From JAIUNP01 sp020161975 (GTDB lineage Bacteria > Pseudomonadota > Alphaproteobacteria > Rhizobiales > Beijerinckiaceae): DNA of 64,000 bases. The notes under the pieces are model-generated. The model worked only from the letters and a program-made list of their open reading frames with translations, had not been told where the DNA came from and ran no database searches. Location of the stretch: positions 1-64,000 of the forward strand of contig DAIOGK010000014.1 of assembly GCA_036745275.1 (NCBI GenBank). Direction: 5' to 3'. Of the stretch, positions 27,458-35,318 are shown in pieces (the first letter of the stretch is position 1; the number at the start of each line of letters is the position of its first letter). The position numbers and the translations under genes were made by a program.

Positions 27458-28021
27458 TCAGTCGCTGAGGCGTTCCGAGGCGAGGCCGAACGGTGGATCC
27501 GCAAGCCCCGGCGCCACTGCGGGATCGATCGTCCCGGTCGCCCTCAGCAGTCCGCCGGCGCCGGCGAGTGCACCCGGTTGCAGTTCCAGCCCAAGAAAGC
27601 GCTCCGGCTGAACCCAGCCCGGCAGATCGAGATTGGAGGCAAGCGCCCGCGAAAAACCGAATCGCTTGTAATACGGCTCGTCGCCGACGAGCAGCACTGC
27701 CGAATGTCCATAGGCGCCAGCCAGCGTCAGGCCGCGGCGCATCAGCTTGCCGCCAATGCCGAGCGCGCGATGGCTTTCCGCCACTGCGAGTGGCCCGAGC
27801 ATCAAGGCCGGGCGACCATCACCGGTCTCGACGTGCCAGAAACGGAGCGTTCCGACGAGGGTTTCGCCATCGCGGGCGACAAGCGCAAGACCGCGGGCCG
27901 GCAAGCGCCCTTCGCGCAGCCGCTCGCAGGTCTTGGCATGCCGTTCCAGCCCGAAGGCTGCATCGAGCAGCGCCTCGCGCGCGGTAACGTCCGAAAGGGA
28001 TTCTTCGACAATGCGCAGCAT
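27458..28021 (-). CDS. GNAT family N-acetyltransferase
   Basis: A 187-residue acetyltransferase of the YhbS/PA4534-like type. The acetyl-CoA loop is seen in LGPLAVAESHRALGIGGKLMRRGL (Q/R-x-x-G-x-G/A variant), followed by LVGDEPYYKRFGF. The ATG at 28021 has GGAGA at a good distance; a longer frame upstream starts inside an intergenic hairpin. Placed between the decarboxylase and homospermidine synthase genes, a polyamine or ornithine acetylation role is possible, yet GNAT substrates cannot be read from sequence. Confidence 0.9.
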   Translation of the reverse strand: MLRIVEESLSDVTAREALLDAAFGLERHAKTCERLREGRLPARGLALVARDGETLVGTLRFWHVETGDGRPALMLGPLAVAESHRALGIGGKLMRRGLTLAGAYGHSAVLLVGDEPYYKRFGFSRALASNLDLPGWVQPERFLGLELQPGALAGAGGLLRATGTIDPAVAPGLADPPFGLASERLSD

Positions 28022-28099
28022 ATCGAAAGTCTCCTTCACCGAAGAGGAGACCCTCGCACCAGCCCCTCGCGGGGCCGCCGAACGGGATGTGGGGGACAT

Positions 28100-28121
28100 C
28101 CTCCCGGTCGGAACCGGGAGG
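28100..28121. terminator. Hairpin after the decarboxylase gene
   Basis: CCTCCCGGT (28100-28108) and ACCGGGAGG (28113-28121) form a perfect 9-bp stem with a tetraloop. On the minus strand it begins 8 bases after the decarboxylase stop. No T tract follows, so mRNA stabilisation or attenuation between the two genes is as likely as termination. Confidence 0.4.
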
Positions 28122-28129
28122 GCGAACCG

Positions 28130-29260
28130 TCAGATGACGTACTGCTTCAGGCCCGGAATGCCGTTGAAGTTCTGCGACGAATAGGTCGTCGTATAGGCTC
28201 CGGTGCCCTCGATCAGCAGTTTGTCACCAATCTCGACAGAGAAAGGCAGCATGTACGGCTCCTTCTCATAGAGAACGTCCACCGAATCGCAGGTCGGGCC
28301 GGCGATGATGAACGCTTCGAGATCGTCGCCATCGCGCGGCGTGCGGATCGGATAGCGGATCGCCTCATCCATCGTCTCGGCCAGGCCGTGGAACTTGCCG
28401 ATGTCGAGATAGAGCCAGCGCACCTTGTCGGTGTCCGACTTCTTCGACACGAGCACGACCTCGGTTTCGATGATGCCGGCATTGCCGACCATGCCGCGGC
28501 CCGGCTCGATGATCGTCTCCGGGATGCGGTTGCCGAAATGCTTGCGCAAGGACGCGAAAATCGCCTGCCCATAGGACGGAACGCCCGGGATCTCCTTGAG
28601 ATACTTGGTCGGGAAGCCGCCGCCGAGGTTGACCATCGAGAGCGTGATGCCCCGGTCCTGCATCTCGCGGAAGATCCACGCCGCCGATTCGAGCGCACTG
28701 TCCCAGGCCTGCGGGTTGCGCTGCTGCGAACCCACATGGAACGACACGCCGTAGGCAACCAGGCCGTGGCGATGGGCATGTTCCAGAACGCGCGGCGCCA
28801 TCGCCGGCTCACAGCCGAACTTGCGCGACAGCGGCCATTCGGCATCCTTGCCATCGGCGAGGATACGGCAGAACACCTTCGAGCCCGGGGCGACGCGCGC
28901 CACTTTGTCGACCTCAGCCTCGCAATCGACGGCAAAAAGCCGCACGCCGCGCTCGTAGGCCTTCTCGATGTCGCGTTCCTTCTTGATCGTGTTGCCGAAG
29001 GAAATGCGGTCGGCGGTCGCGCCGGTCGCCAGCACTTCCTCGATCTCGCCCAGCGAGGCGCAATCAAAGCAGGAGCCGAGCTTGGCCAGGAGCTCAAGGA
29101 TCTCATAGGCCGGGTTGGCCTTGACGGCGTAAAACACGCGCGTGTCGGGCAGGGCCTTGGCAAAGGTCAGGTAATTGTCGCGCACGACATCAAGATCAAC
29201 GACCACGCAGGGGCCGTCATCACGTCGGGTGCGGAGAAACTCGCGAATGCGGTTCGTCAT
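28130..29260 (-). CDS. Ornithine (or ornithine/lysine) decarboxylase, PLP fold type III
   Basis: A 376-residue decarboxylase of the eukaryotic-ODC-like alanine racemase fold. PLP lysine K47 is in FYAVKANPAYE; further family motifs are HVGSQ, NLGGGFPT, EPGRGMVGNAG and the C-terminal GPTCDSVD with the catalytic Cys and Asp contributed across the dimer, which marks ornithine/lysine rather than diaminopimelate or carboxynorspermidine enzymes. It should make putrescine for the homospermidine synthase downstream. The ATG at 29260 has a strong AAGGGGATG site; the frame extends upstream into the leader without family similarity. In alphaproteobacteria such genes can carry the speF leader RNA; see the upstream region. 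Confidence 0.94.
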   Translation of the reverse strand: MTNRIREFLRTRRDDGPCVVVDLDVVRDNYLTFAKALPDTRVFYAVKANPAYEILELLAKLGSCFDCASLGEIEEVLATGATADRISFGNTIKKERDIEKAYERGVRLFAVDCEAEVDKVARVAPGSKVFCRILADGKDAEWPLSRKFGCEPAMAPRVLEHAHRHGLVAYGVSFHVGSQQRNPQAWDSALESAAWIFREMQDRGITLSMVNLGGGFPTKYLKEIPGVPSYGQAIFASLRKHFGNRIPETIIEPGRGMVGNAGIIETEVVLVSKKSDTDKVRWLYLDIGKFHGLAETMDEAIRYPIRTPRDGDDLEAFIIAGPTCDSVDVLYEKEPYMLPFSVEIGDKLLIEGTGAYTTTYSSQNFNGIPGLKQYVI

Positions 29261-29425
29261 GGCAGCATCCCCTTCCAGTCCCTCTGGACCGGATCTGGCG
29301 AAAACAAGAGTTCGGGGGAGTTTGGCAGGGCCTTGCGCGATGGAGACGCAAAGCCAGCGGTCATTCCCCGATGCCGGCTCCCGCGAAGGAGCCGACGGTG
29401 CTGCGCCGTTTGACGGTTTCGCTCC

Positions 29426-29444
29426 GGTTAACGGTCCGTTAACC
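29426..29444. promoter_or_regulatory. CtrA-like palindrome TTAA-N7-TTAA
   Basis: GGTTAACGG-T-CCGTTAACC is a perfect 19-base palindrome and contains TTAA (29428-29431), seven bases, TTAA (29439-29442), the full CtrA consensus. It is 166 bases upstream of the decarboxylase start. CtrA is the cell-cycle response regulator of alphaproteobacteria; binding here would tie polyamine synthesis to the cell cycle. The site is judged on sequence only. Confidence 0.5.
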
Positions 29445-29798
29445 AGAGAGATGACACGCCATCGTTTGGTGGGGAAACCCCGCCGCACGCCCGGCAAGAT
29501 GGACAAGCCTCTTCAGTTCGCCGGACTTGGAACCCGGCAGAGACCAAAAAAGCCCGCTCCGTCGTTGCTTTGAGCTGCGTCACCCGCTTCGGGCGGGGCC
29601 GCCGGTTCGCCTCCGGCTGCTGGTCCGTATTCAGCGAGGAATGCCTGAGCGGCTTCCTCCCAAACGACTGGCGTTTTTCCGGCCTCTTGTCCGGAGATCC
29701 ACCGACCAGCACGCAACCACAGGCACGTGCGAAATTGGGCAGGACCGCTATACGGTCGATTGCCCTTCGCCACAAGAAAAAATGTGCTCCCTGACCAA

Positions 29799-29842
29799 AA
29801 TTTAACCCAGGCCTGTGAACAGCGTCACGCGATGGTTAAATT
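29799..29842. repeat. Inverted repeat upstream of the second opgG-like gene
   Basis: AATTTAACC (29799-29807) and GGTTAAATT (29834-29842) are perfect inverted copies separated by 26 bases. The right arm includes ATGGTTAA (29832-29839), the complement of the TTAACCAT half-site reported for rhizobial CtrA. It lies 81-124 bases upstream of the GTG start and could act as a regulatory element for that gene. Confidence 0.4.
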
Positions 29843-29922
29843 GTCTGGCCATGCGTCGCTCTTGACGCGATGCAGTGCGCCAGCCACATCTGAACCAATG
29901 CCCTTTCCCACGGAAATCTGAC

Positions 29923-31518
29923 GTGACACTGACCCGTCGTTCGCTGCTTCTGTCCTCCGCCGCCACGCTTCTGCCTGTTGTTCTGGAACCTGCGCGGGCC
30001 CAGGCGCCTTCGTCCGCGCCTCCGCCACCGGTGCCACAGGCGAGCCAGCAGACGGCCCCGGCGAATTTCCGCTATGATGACGTGGTCAAGCGGGCGCGAG
30101 CGCTCGTTGGCGTGCCGTTTGATCCGGTGCCCCCGCCGCTGCCGGATCCGATCGCCAAGCTCGATTTCGATCTGTGGCGCGACATCCGCTTCCGTCCAGA
30201 CCGCGCGCTGCTCGGCGGCGCCGGTGGCCCCTTCCGGATGCAGTTGTTCCACCTCGGCTTTCTCTACAAGCGCCCGGTGACGATCAATATCATCCGTGAC
30301 GGCGTGCCTGCGCCGATCCCCTATGCCGCCAATCTCTTCGACTACGGAAAGCTGAAGATTGACCGTCCATTGCCGGTGAACCTCGGCTTTGCGGGCTTCC
30401 GCCTCCACTCTCCGCTCAACGATCCCGGCGTTTATGACGAACTGATCTCGTTTCTCGGGGCGAGCTACTTCCGGTTCCTGTCGCGCGATCAGCATTATGG
30501 ACTGTCGGCACGCGGCGCGTCGGTCAATGTCGGGGCAAAGGAAGAAGAGTTCCCGGTCTTCACGAATTTCTGGGTTGAGCAGCCGGGGCCGGACGCTGAC
30601 CATGCGGTGATTTATGCGCTGATGGAAAGCGAAAGCCTGACCGGCGCTTTCCAGTTTCTTGTTTTTCCCGGCGTGCAGACGACCGTCGAGGTTCTGGCCA
30701 ATCTCTTCATCAGGAAGCCTGTCGCGCGCCTTGGCATTGCGCCGCTGACCTCGATGTTCTTCCTTGGCGAAAACGACCGGCGCTACCGCGACGACTATCG
30801 CCCGGAACTGCATGATTCGGATGGGTTGCTGATCCATTCGGGGGCAGGGGAGTGGATATGGCGCCCCTTGCGCAACCCGCGCGAGCCGGAAAACTCGGTG
30901 TTCCTCGACAACAACATCCGCGGCTTCGGGCTGATGCAGCGCGACCGGACCTTCGAGCATTATCAGGATCTCGATCTGAACTACGAACGGCGTCCAAGTT
31001 ACTGGATCGAGCCGCACGAGGGGTGGGGCGAGGGGCAGGTGGAACTGGTCGAACTGCCGACGGCTGACGAGACGAACGACAACATTGTCGCGTTCTGGCG
31101 GCCGAAAGCGCCGGTCGAGCCTGGCCAGACACTGACCTTCCGCTACCGGATGCGGGCTCTCAATGGCACCGAGGACCTCAGCCCAGGCGGCGTTGCCATC
31201 CACACCTTCCGCACCCGGCCGCGCGCCCTGGGTTCGAATGAGGCAAACACGCCGGGCTCGATTCGCTTCATCGTCGATTTCGCCGGCGGTGATCTCGGCT
31301 ACCATCTTGCCGCGCCGCAGAAGGTGCAGGTCGTTGCCTCTGCCTCCGTGGGCAAGGTCCTGCGCACGACATTGATGCCGAACCCGGTGACCCGTGGCTT
31401 CCGGGCCCTGATCGATGTCGAGGCGCCGCCCGGGCAGGTCACGGATCTTCGCGCCTTCCTCAAGGCTGGGAACAGGGCGCTGACCGAGACCTGGACCTAT
31501 CCCTGGCGTTCGGAGTGA
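29923..31518 (+). CDS. Periplasmic glucan protein OpgG/OpgD (MdoG family), copy 2
   Basis: A 531-residue MdoG-family protein. I use the GTG at 29923, which puts the twin-arginine signal (LTRRSLLLSSAATLL, cleavage near ARAQ) at the N terminus; a GTG at 29875 would add 16 residues. A proline- and glutamine-rich linker follows the signal. Family motifs FLGASYFRFLSRDQHYGLSARG, HDSDGLLIHSG and FGLMQRDR match copy 1 at 18890-20452, but the two are clearly diverged paralogs. As for copy 1, beta-1,2-glucan hydrolysis or maturation in the periplasm is the plausible role. Its 3' end overlaps the convergent copA gene by 22 bases. Confidence 0.93.
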   Translation: MTLTRRSLLLSSAATLLPVVLEPARAQAPSSAPPPPVPQASQQTAPANFRYDDVVKRARALVGVPFDPVPPPLPDPIAKLDFDLWRDIRFRPDRALLGGAGGPFRMQLFHLGFLYKRPVTINIIRDGVPAPIPYAANLFDYGKLKIDRPLPVNLGFAGFRLHSPLNDPGVYDELISFLGASYFRFLSRDQHYGLSARGASVNVGAKEEEFPVFTNFWVEQPGPDADHAVIYALMESESLTGAFQFLVFPGVQTTVEVLANLFIRKPVARLGIAPLTSMFFLGENDRRYRDDYRPELHDSDGLLIHSGAGEWIWRPLRNPREPENSVFLDNNIRGFGLMQRDRTFEHYQDLDLNYERRPSYWIEPHEGWGEGQVELVELPTADETNDNIVAFWRPKAPVEPGQTLTFRYRMRALNGTEDLSPGGVAIHTFRTRPRALGSNEANTPGSIRFIVDFAGGDLGYHLAAPQKVQVVASASVGKVLRTTLMPNPVTRGFRALIDVEAPPGQVTDLRAFLKAGNRALTETWTYPWRSE

Positions 31519-33734
31519 TCGTTCCCCGGCGCAAAATCCCGCCGGGCCAGCCGCCAGGCGTTCAGCACGACCGAGACGGATGACAGCGCCATCGCCGCGC
31601 CGGCCAGAGCGGGCGTCAGCTTGCCCATGGCGGCCAGCGGAATCCCGATGCCGTTAAACAGGAAAGCGAAGGCGAGATTCTGGGCGATGGTCGCGCGTGT
31701 CGCCCGTCCGGCCCGGACCATTGCTGGCACAAGGCGCGGGTCGGGCCGGGCCAGCGTCACGCTTGCAGCCGCCTTGGCCGCATCCGTGCCGGTTCCCATC
31801 GCCATGCCAAGATCAGCGGCACGAAGCGCCGGCGCATCGTTGATGCCGTCGCCGACCACGCCCAGCACCGCGCCGGCTTCCATCATGTCGTGGACAGAGC
31901 GGATTTTCTCTTCGGGCGTCAGGCCGGCCCGGGCATCCTGAAGTCCGAACTGCCGCGCAAAAGCCTGCACGGCCTCGGTCCGGTCGCCGGAAAGAACCGT
32001 GACGGCAACCCCGAGCTTTTCAAGCCCTGCCAGCGTTTCCCCGACCTGCGGACGCGGCTCGTCCGCAAAGCCGAACGCGCCCAGCACCTCCCTGTCGCGG
32101 GCAAGATAGGCGATTGAACCGGCTTTGCGGAAATCTTCGCCCGAAATGAGCGCGTCAAGCTGCGTCGCCTCCACACCTTGAGCGCGGAGAAAAGATCCGT
32201 TGCCAAGCCGGTAAACCTGCTTCTCGATCCGGCCAGAGAGCCCGCCGCCGGATATGGCGGTAAAATCAGCGACTGCGGGCAGGGCGAGGCCGTCCTCGGA
32301 CGCCTGCTGAACCAGCGCCCGGTCGAGCGGATGATCGGAGCGGCTGGCGAGCGCGGCGGCAAGCCCCAGCACCTGCCGGCGATCCGATGCGGCAATGGCT
32401 GCAACGGCCGGCAAGCCGCGTGTGAGGGTCCCTGTCTTGTCAAAGGCAATGCGCGTGACGCGTCCAGCCGCCTCAAGCGCCGAATGATCGGTCACGATCA
32501 ACCCGGCTTTTGCTGCCGCATTCGCGCCTGCCACCAGCGCAATCGGCGTCGCGAGCCCCAGCGCGCAAGGGCAGGCAACGACCAGGACCGCCACCGCGAC
32601 CAGCATTGCCACTTCGCCATCGCCGCGAGCGAGATACCAGCCGATGCCCGCCAGAAGCGCAATGACCAGCACCGCCGGTACGAAGACCGCCGAAATGCGG
32701 TCTGCTAGTTGTTGCACCGGCGAACGGGCAATGTCCGCATCTTCGATCAATCGGGCGATGCGTTGCAGGCGCGTATCGTCCCCCGTGGCGGTGACACTGA
32801 CATGGACGCTGCCGCCCGTCGCGACGCTGCCCGCGACCACCCGGTCGCCCGGCCCGCGCGATATCGGCAGGCTCTCGCCGGTGATCAGGGCTTCGTTGAA
32901 TGCGGCCACCCCTTCGGTGATCGTGCCATCTGCCGGCACCTGCGCACCGGGCCTGACGAGCACGATGTAGCCTGCCTTGAGGCTGGCGACATCAACATTG
33001 GCTTCGAGTCCGCCCACAATTCTGGTGGCGGTCTGCGGCACGGCATGGGCCAGAGCTTCGAGCGCTGCGCCCGCTCCGCTTCGCGCTTTGCCTTCCAGCA
33101 CCTTGCCGATCAGCAGGAAGGTGATGACCGTGACACTGGCTTCGAAATAGAGCCCGCCGCCGTGATGAACCCGGTCGCTCAGGAGGTTGTAGAGACTGAC
33201 GCCATAGGCCGCGCTCGTTCCCACGGCAACCAGCACATCCATGTTGGCAAAGCCGCTGCGTAAAGCGGCAAAGGCCCCGCGATAAAAGCGCGCTCCGCAG
33301 ACGATCTGAACGATTGTCGCCAGCACAGCCTGCATGAGGGGCGGGATGGCGGGCGTATGCTCGCCGGTGATCATCATCCGCGTCATGTCGATGAGGAAGG
33401 GCAGCGCCAGCAGCGTGGCCAGAGCGGCAAGCCCCTGTGTCCGGCTGCGAAGGGCCGCGTGTTCCTTTGCTTTTGCCTCACGTGCGGCACGACGGTCCGC
33501 GCTGCTCTCTCCGCGCAGTCGCGCGTGATAACCGGCATCTTCAATGGCCTTAACGAGACCGGCTGCTGCTTCGGCATCGGAAACGGACACATCGGCCCGC
33601 TCCAGCGGCAAGCTGACCCGGGCTTCGATCACGCCGGGCTGACGGGACAGAACCGTCTCGACCCGTGCCGAGCAAGCTGCACAGGTCATCCCGGTGATGT
33701 CGATTGTCACATGACTGTCATGAAGTTGCGCCAT
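31497..33734 (-). CDS. copA: Copper-translocating P1B-type ATPase
   Basis: A 745-residue heavy-metal ATPase. One N-terminal HMA domain with GMTCAAC (C18, C21), eight membrane segments, the transport motif C388-P-C390 (VVACPCALG), the phosphorylated Asp in DKTGTLT (D432), HP of SDHPLDRAL and GDGINDAPAL. CPC with a TCAAC HMA is the Cu(I) export subtype. A shorter start at 33734 matches the HMA N terminus; the frame runs on upstream through the divergent MarR promoter. It is transcribed away from the MarR gene, which may control it. The last 22 bases overlap the convergent glucan gene. Confidence 0.95.
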   Translation of the reverse strand: MAQLHDSHVTIDITGMTCAACSARVETVLSRQPGVIEARVSLPLERADVSVSDAEAAAGLVKAIEDAGYHARLRGESSADRRAAREAKAKEHAALRSRTQGLAALATLLALPFLIDMTRMMITGEHTPAIPPLMQAVLATIVQIVCGARFYRGAFAALRSGFANMDVLVAVGTSAAYGVSLYNLLSDRVHHGGGLYFEASVTVITFLLIGKVLEGKARSGAGAALEALAHAVPQTATRIVGGLEANVDVASLKAGYIVLVRPGAQVPADGTITEGVAAFNEALITGESLPISRGPGDRVVAGSVATGGSVHVSVTATGDDTRLQRIARLIEDADIARSPVQQLADRISAVFVPAVLVIALLAGIGWYLARGDGEVAMLVAVAVLVVACPCALGLATPIALVAGANAAAKAGLIVTDHSALEAAGRVTRIAFDKTGTLTRGLPAVAAIAASDRRQVLGLAAALASRSDHPLDRALVQQASEDGLALPAVADFTAISGGGLSGRIEKQVYRLGNGSFLRAQGVEATQLDALISGEDFRKAGSIAYLARDREVLGAFGFADEPRPQVGETLAGLEKLGVAVTVLSGDRTEAVQAFARQFGLQDARAGLTPEEKIRSVHDMMEAGAVLGVVGDGINDAPALRAADLGMAMGTGTDAAKAAASVTLARPDPRLVPAMVRAGRATRATIAQNLAFAFLFNGIGIPLAAMGKLTPALAGAAMALSSVSVVLNAWRLARRDFAPGNDHSERQG

Positions 33735-33809
33735 GAAAGACAAGTGGCGACGAGCGTTCCAGCTTGCAAGGGCTTTTTTGACGCATTCAGGACATGGCGG
33801 ACGGCGGAT

Positions 33810-34265
33810 ATGAGCAGCGAAGTCGGGAAGGTTCTTCAGCGCGCCGCGCGACTCTATAGGGCGCGCGTGGCCCATGCCATTGCCGATCTCGGGTTGTTCG
33901 CCGGGCAGGAACAGGCTCTTCTGCTGCTGGCCGACAAGACAGAAATGACTGTTGGCGAACTGGCCGAAGCCCTCAATGTCCGGCCTCCCACTGCTTCAAA
34001 GATGGTGCTGAGGCTCGTTGGCCAGAAAATGGTCGATCGGCGTGACAGCGATGCGGATGCCCGTCGGACCACGCTTTCGCTGACGAAAGAAGGTCAGCGC
34101 TGCGCCAAGGCCTTGCGGCTGCGGCTCGATGAAGTGGAGACCGAAATCTCCGAGGCGCTGGACGGCAAAGATATCAAACGTCTGCGCAAGCTGCTCAAAA
34201 GGCTGTCACAGGCGCTTGCAACGATGCCGGCATCCGGGGACGATGATCTCTCCGAAGATGATTGA
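33810..34265 (+). CDS. MarR family transcriptional regulator
   Basis: A 151-residue winged-helix regulator. The DNA-binding part is VGELAEALNVRPPTASKMVLRLVGQKMVDRRDSDADARRTTLSLTKEG split over about 49-95, the canonical MarR helix-turn-helix and wing with the DxR motif; helices at both ends would form the dimer. It has an acidic tail (SGDDDLSEDD). It is divergent from copA with a 75-base gap, so it may respond to copper or to oxidative stress, though MarR control of copA is less usual than CueR. It ends 77 bases before the hydroxyacid dehydrogenase gene. Confidence 0.92.
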   Translation: MSSEVGKVLQRAARLYRARVAHAIADLGLFAGQEQALLLLADKTEMTVGELAEALNVRPPTASKMVLRLVGQKMVDRRDSDADARRTTLSLTKEGQRCAKALRLRLDEVETEISEALDGKDIKRLRKLLKRLSQALATMPASGDDDLSEDD

Positions 34266-34277
34266 TTGCAAAGAAAC

Positions 34278-34290
34278 GTTGTCAGACAAC
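34278..34290. promoter_or_regulatory. FadR/GntR-type palindrome upstream of the hydroxyacid dehydrogenase
   Basis: GTTGTC-A-GACAAC is a perfect 13-base palindrome. Its core TTGTCAGACAA fits the TNGTNNNACNA pattern of FadR-subfamily GntR regulators. It lies 52 bases before the start of the 2-hydroxyacid dehydrogenase gene. A related palindrome at 39286-39303 shares the TTGTC and GACAA ends. No such regulator is encoded in the window. Confidence 0.5.
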
Positions 34291-34342
34291 TCCGCATCGG
34301 GCTAAACCGGAACGGCAGTAGCCGTACCGACCGGAGTTTGAC

Positions 34343-35314
34343 ATGAGCGATTTCAAGGTTCTCATCCACGGCCCCGTGATGCCGTTGATTGCCAACCGTC
34401 TTTCCAGCACCTTTCCGGTGACGAAACTCTGGGAAGAGGCGGACGAGACCTCGTGGCTGCAACGGAATGGTGCGGGCATCCGGGCGCTTGTCGGTGGTTT
34501 CCGCTCCCGGATCGACGCAGCGGTGTTCGACCGTTTGCCCGATCTCAGGATCGTCTCTAATTTCGGTGTCGGCTACGATATGGTGGACGCTGTGGAAGCG
34601 GGGCGCCGGGGTATTGCCGTCACCAACACGCCCGATGTTCTCAACGAGGAGGTGGCCGATACAGCACTCGGCCTCCTGCTGATGACTGTGCGGCGGCTGC
34701 CGCAGTCCGAGCAGTATCTGCGGGCCGGTCGCTGGCTCAGCGAAGGCAATTTTCCGCTGTCGCCGTCGCTTCGCGGACGCACGATGGGGATTGTCGGCCT
34801 CGGGCGTATCGGCAAGGCCATTGCCCGCCGTGCGGAGGCCTTCGGGCTGAAGCTTGCCTATTACGGGCGCAACCGCCAACCGGACGTGCCTTATCCCTTC
34901 TACTCCGATCTTGTCGCCATGGCGCGCGACGTCGACATCCTGATGGTGATTCTGCCCGGCGGAGCGTCGACCAAGCATCTGATCAATCGGGCGGTGCTGG
35001 AGGCTCTGGGGCCGGACGGCGTGCTGATCAATGTTGCGCGTGGCACGGTTGTTGACGAAACGACGCTCATCGAATTCCTCGAACAGAAGAAGATCCTCGC
35101 CGCCGGCCTTGATGTCTTTGAGTTCGAGCCGAAGATTCCTCCGGCTCTGCTTGCGTTGGATAATGCCGTCCTGCTGCCGCATGTCGGCTCGGGCTCGGTG
35201 CATACGCGTGACTTGATGGGCAATCTCGTCGTCGATAATGTCATTGCCGTCTCGAAGGGGCTTGCGCCGCTGACACCCGTCGCGGAGACGCCCTGGCCGG
35301 CGGCAAAAGGGTGA
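34343..35314 (+). CDS. D-2-hydroxyacid dehydrogenase (glyoxylate/hydroxypyruvate reductase like)
   Basis: A 323-residue NAD(P)-dependent dehydrogenase. The coenzyme loop is GIVGLGRIGKAIA (about 151-163), NVARG carries the catalytic Arg, the acidic residue lies in VFEFEP and the catalytic His in LPHVGSGS. Members reduce glyoxylate or hydroxypyruvate, or act on other 2-oxoacids such as gluconate derivatives. With a sugar-acid dehydratase nearby under a similar palindrome, a role in sugar-acid breakdown is a reasonable guess. The next gene starts 4 bases downstream. Confidence 0.93.
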   Translation: MSDFKVLIHGPVMPLIANRLSSTFPVTKLWEEADETSWLQRNGAGIRALVGGFRSRIDAAVFDRLPDLRIVSNFGVGYDMVDAVEAGRRGIAVTNTPDVLNEEVADTALGLLLMTVRRLPQSEQYLRAGRWLSEGNFPLSPSLRGRTMGIVGLGRIGKAIARRAEAFGLKLAYYGRNRQPDVPYPFYSDLVAMARDVDILMVILPGGASTKHLINRAVLEALGPDGVLINVARGTVVDETTLIEFLEQKKILAAGLDVFEFEPKIPPALLALDNAVLLPHVGSGSVHTRDLMGNLVVDNVIAVSKGLAPLTPVAETPWPAAKG

Positions 35315-35318
35315 CGCA

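Larger units (their letters stand above)
29261..29922. other. Long divergent intergenic region (decarboxylase leader and opgG-like promoter side)
   Basis: This 662-base stretch has no convincing gene; the short frames in it overlap on both strands and lack ribosome sites. It holds, from left to right, a decarboxylase leader hairpin (CGGCTCC 29375-29381 / GGAGCCG 29388-29394), a perfect CtrA-like palindrome (29426-29444), a minus-strand CGGGC followed by six or seven T (T run opposite 29545-29551) that could end an attenuator, and an inverted repeat near the plus-strand gene (29799-29842). A speF-type regulatory RNA is possible in the 29261-29600 part but cannot be confirmed by eye. Confidence 0.6.

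Noticed and set aside
33735..33809. CueR-type operator between copA and the MarR gene
   Set aside because: CCTTGCAAGCTGGAACG on the minus strand resembles parts of the CueR site, but the dyad is poor and no -35/-10 pair with 19-base spacing frames it.
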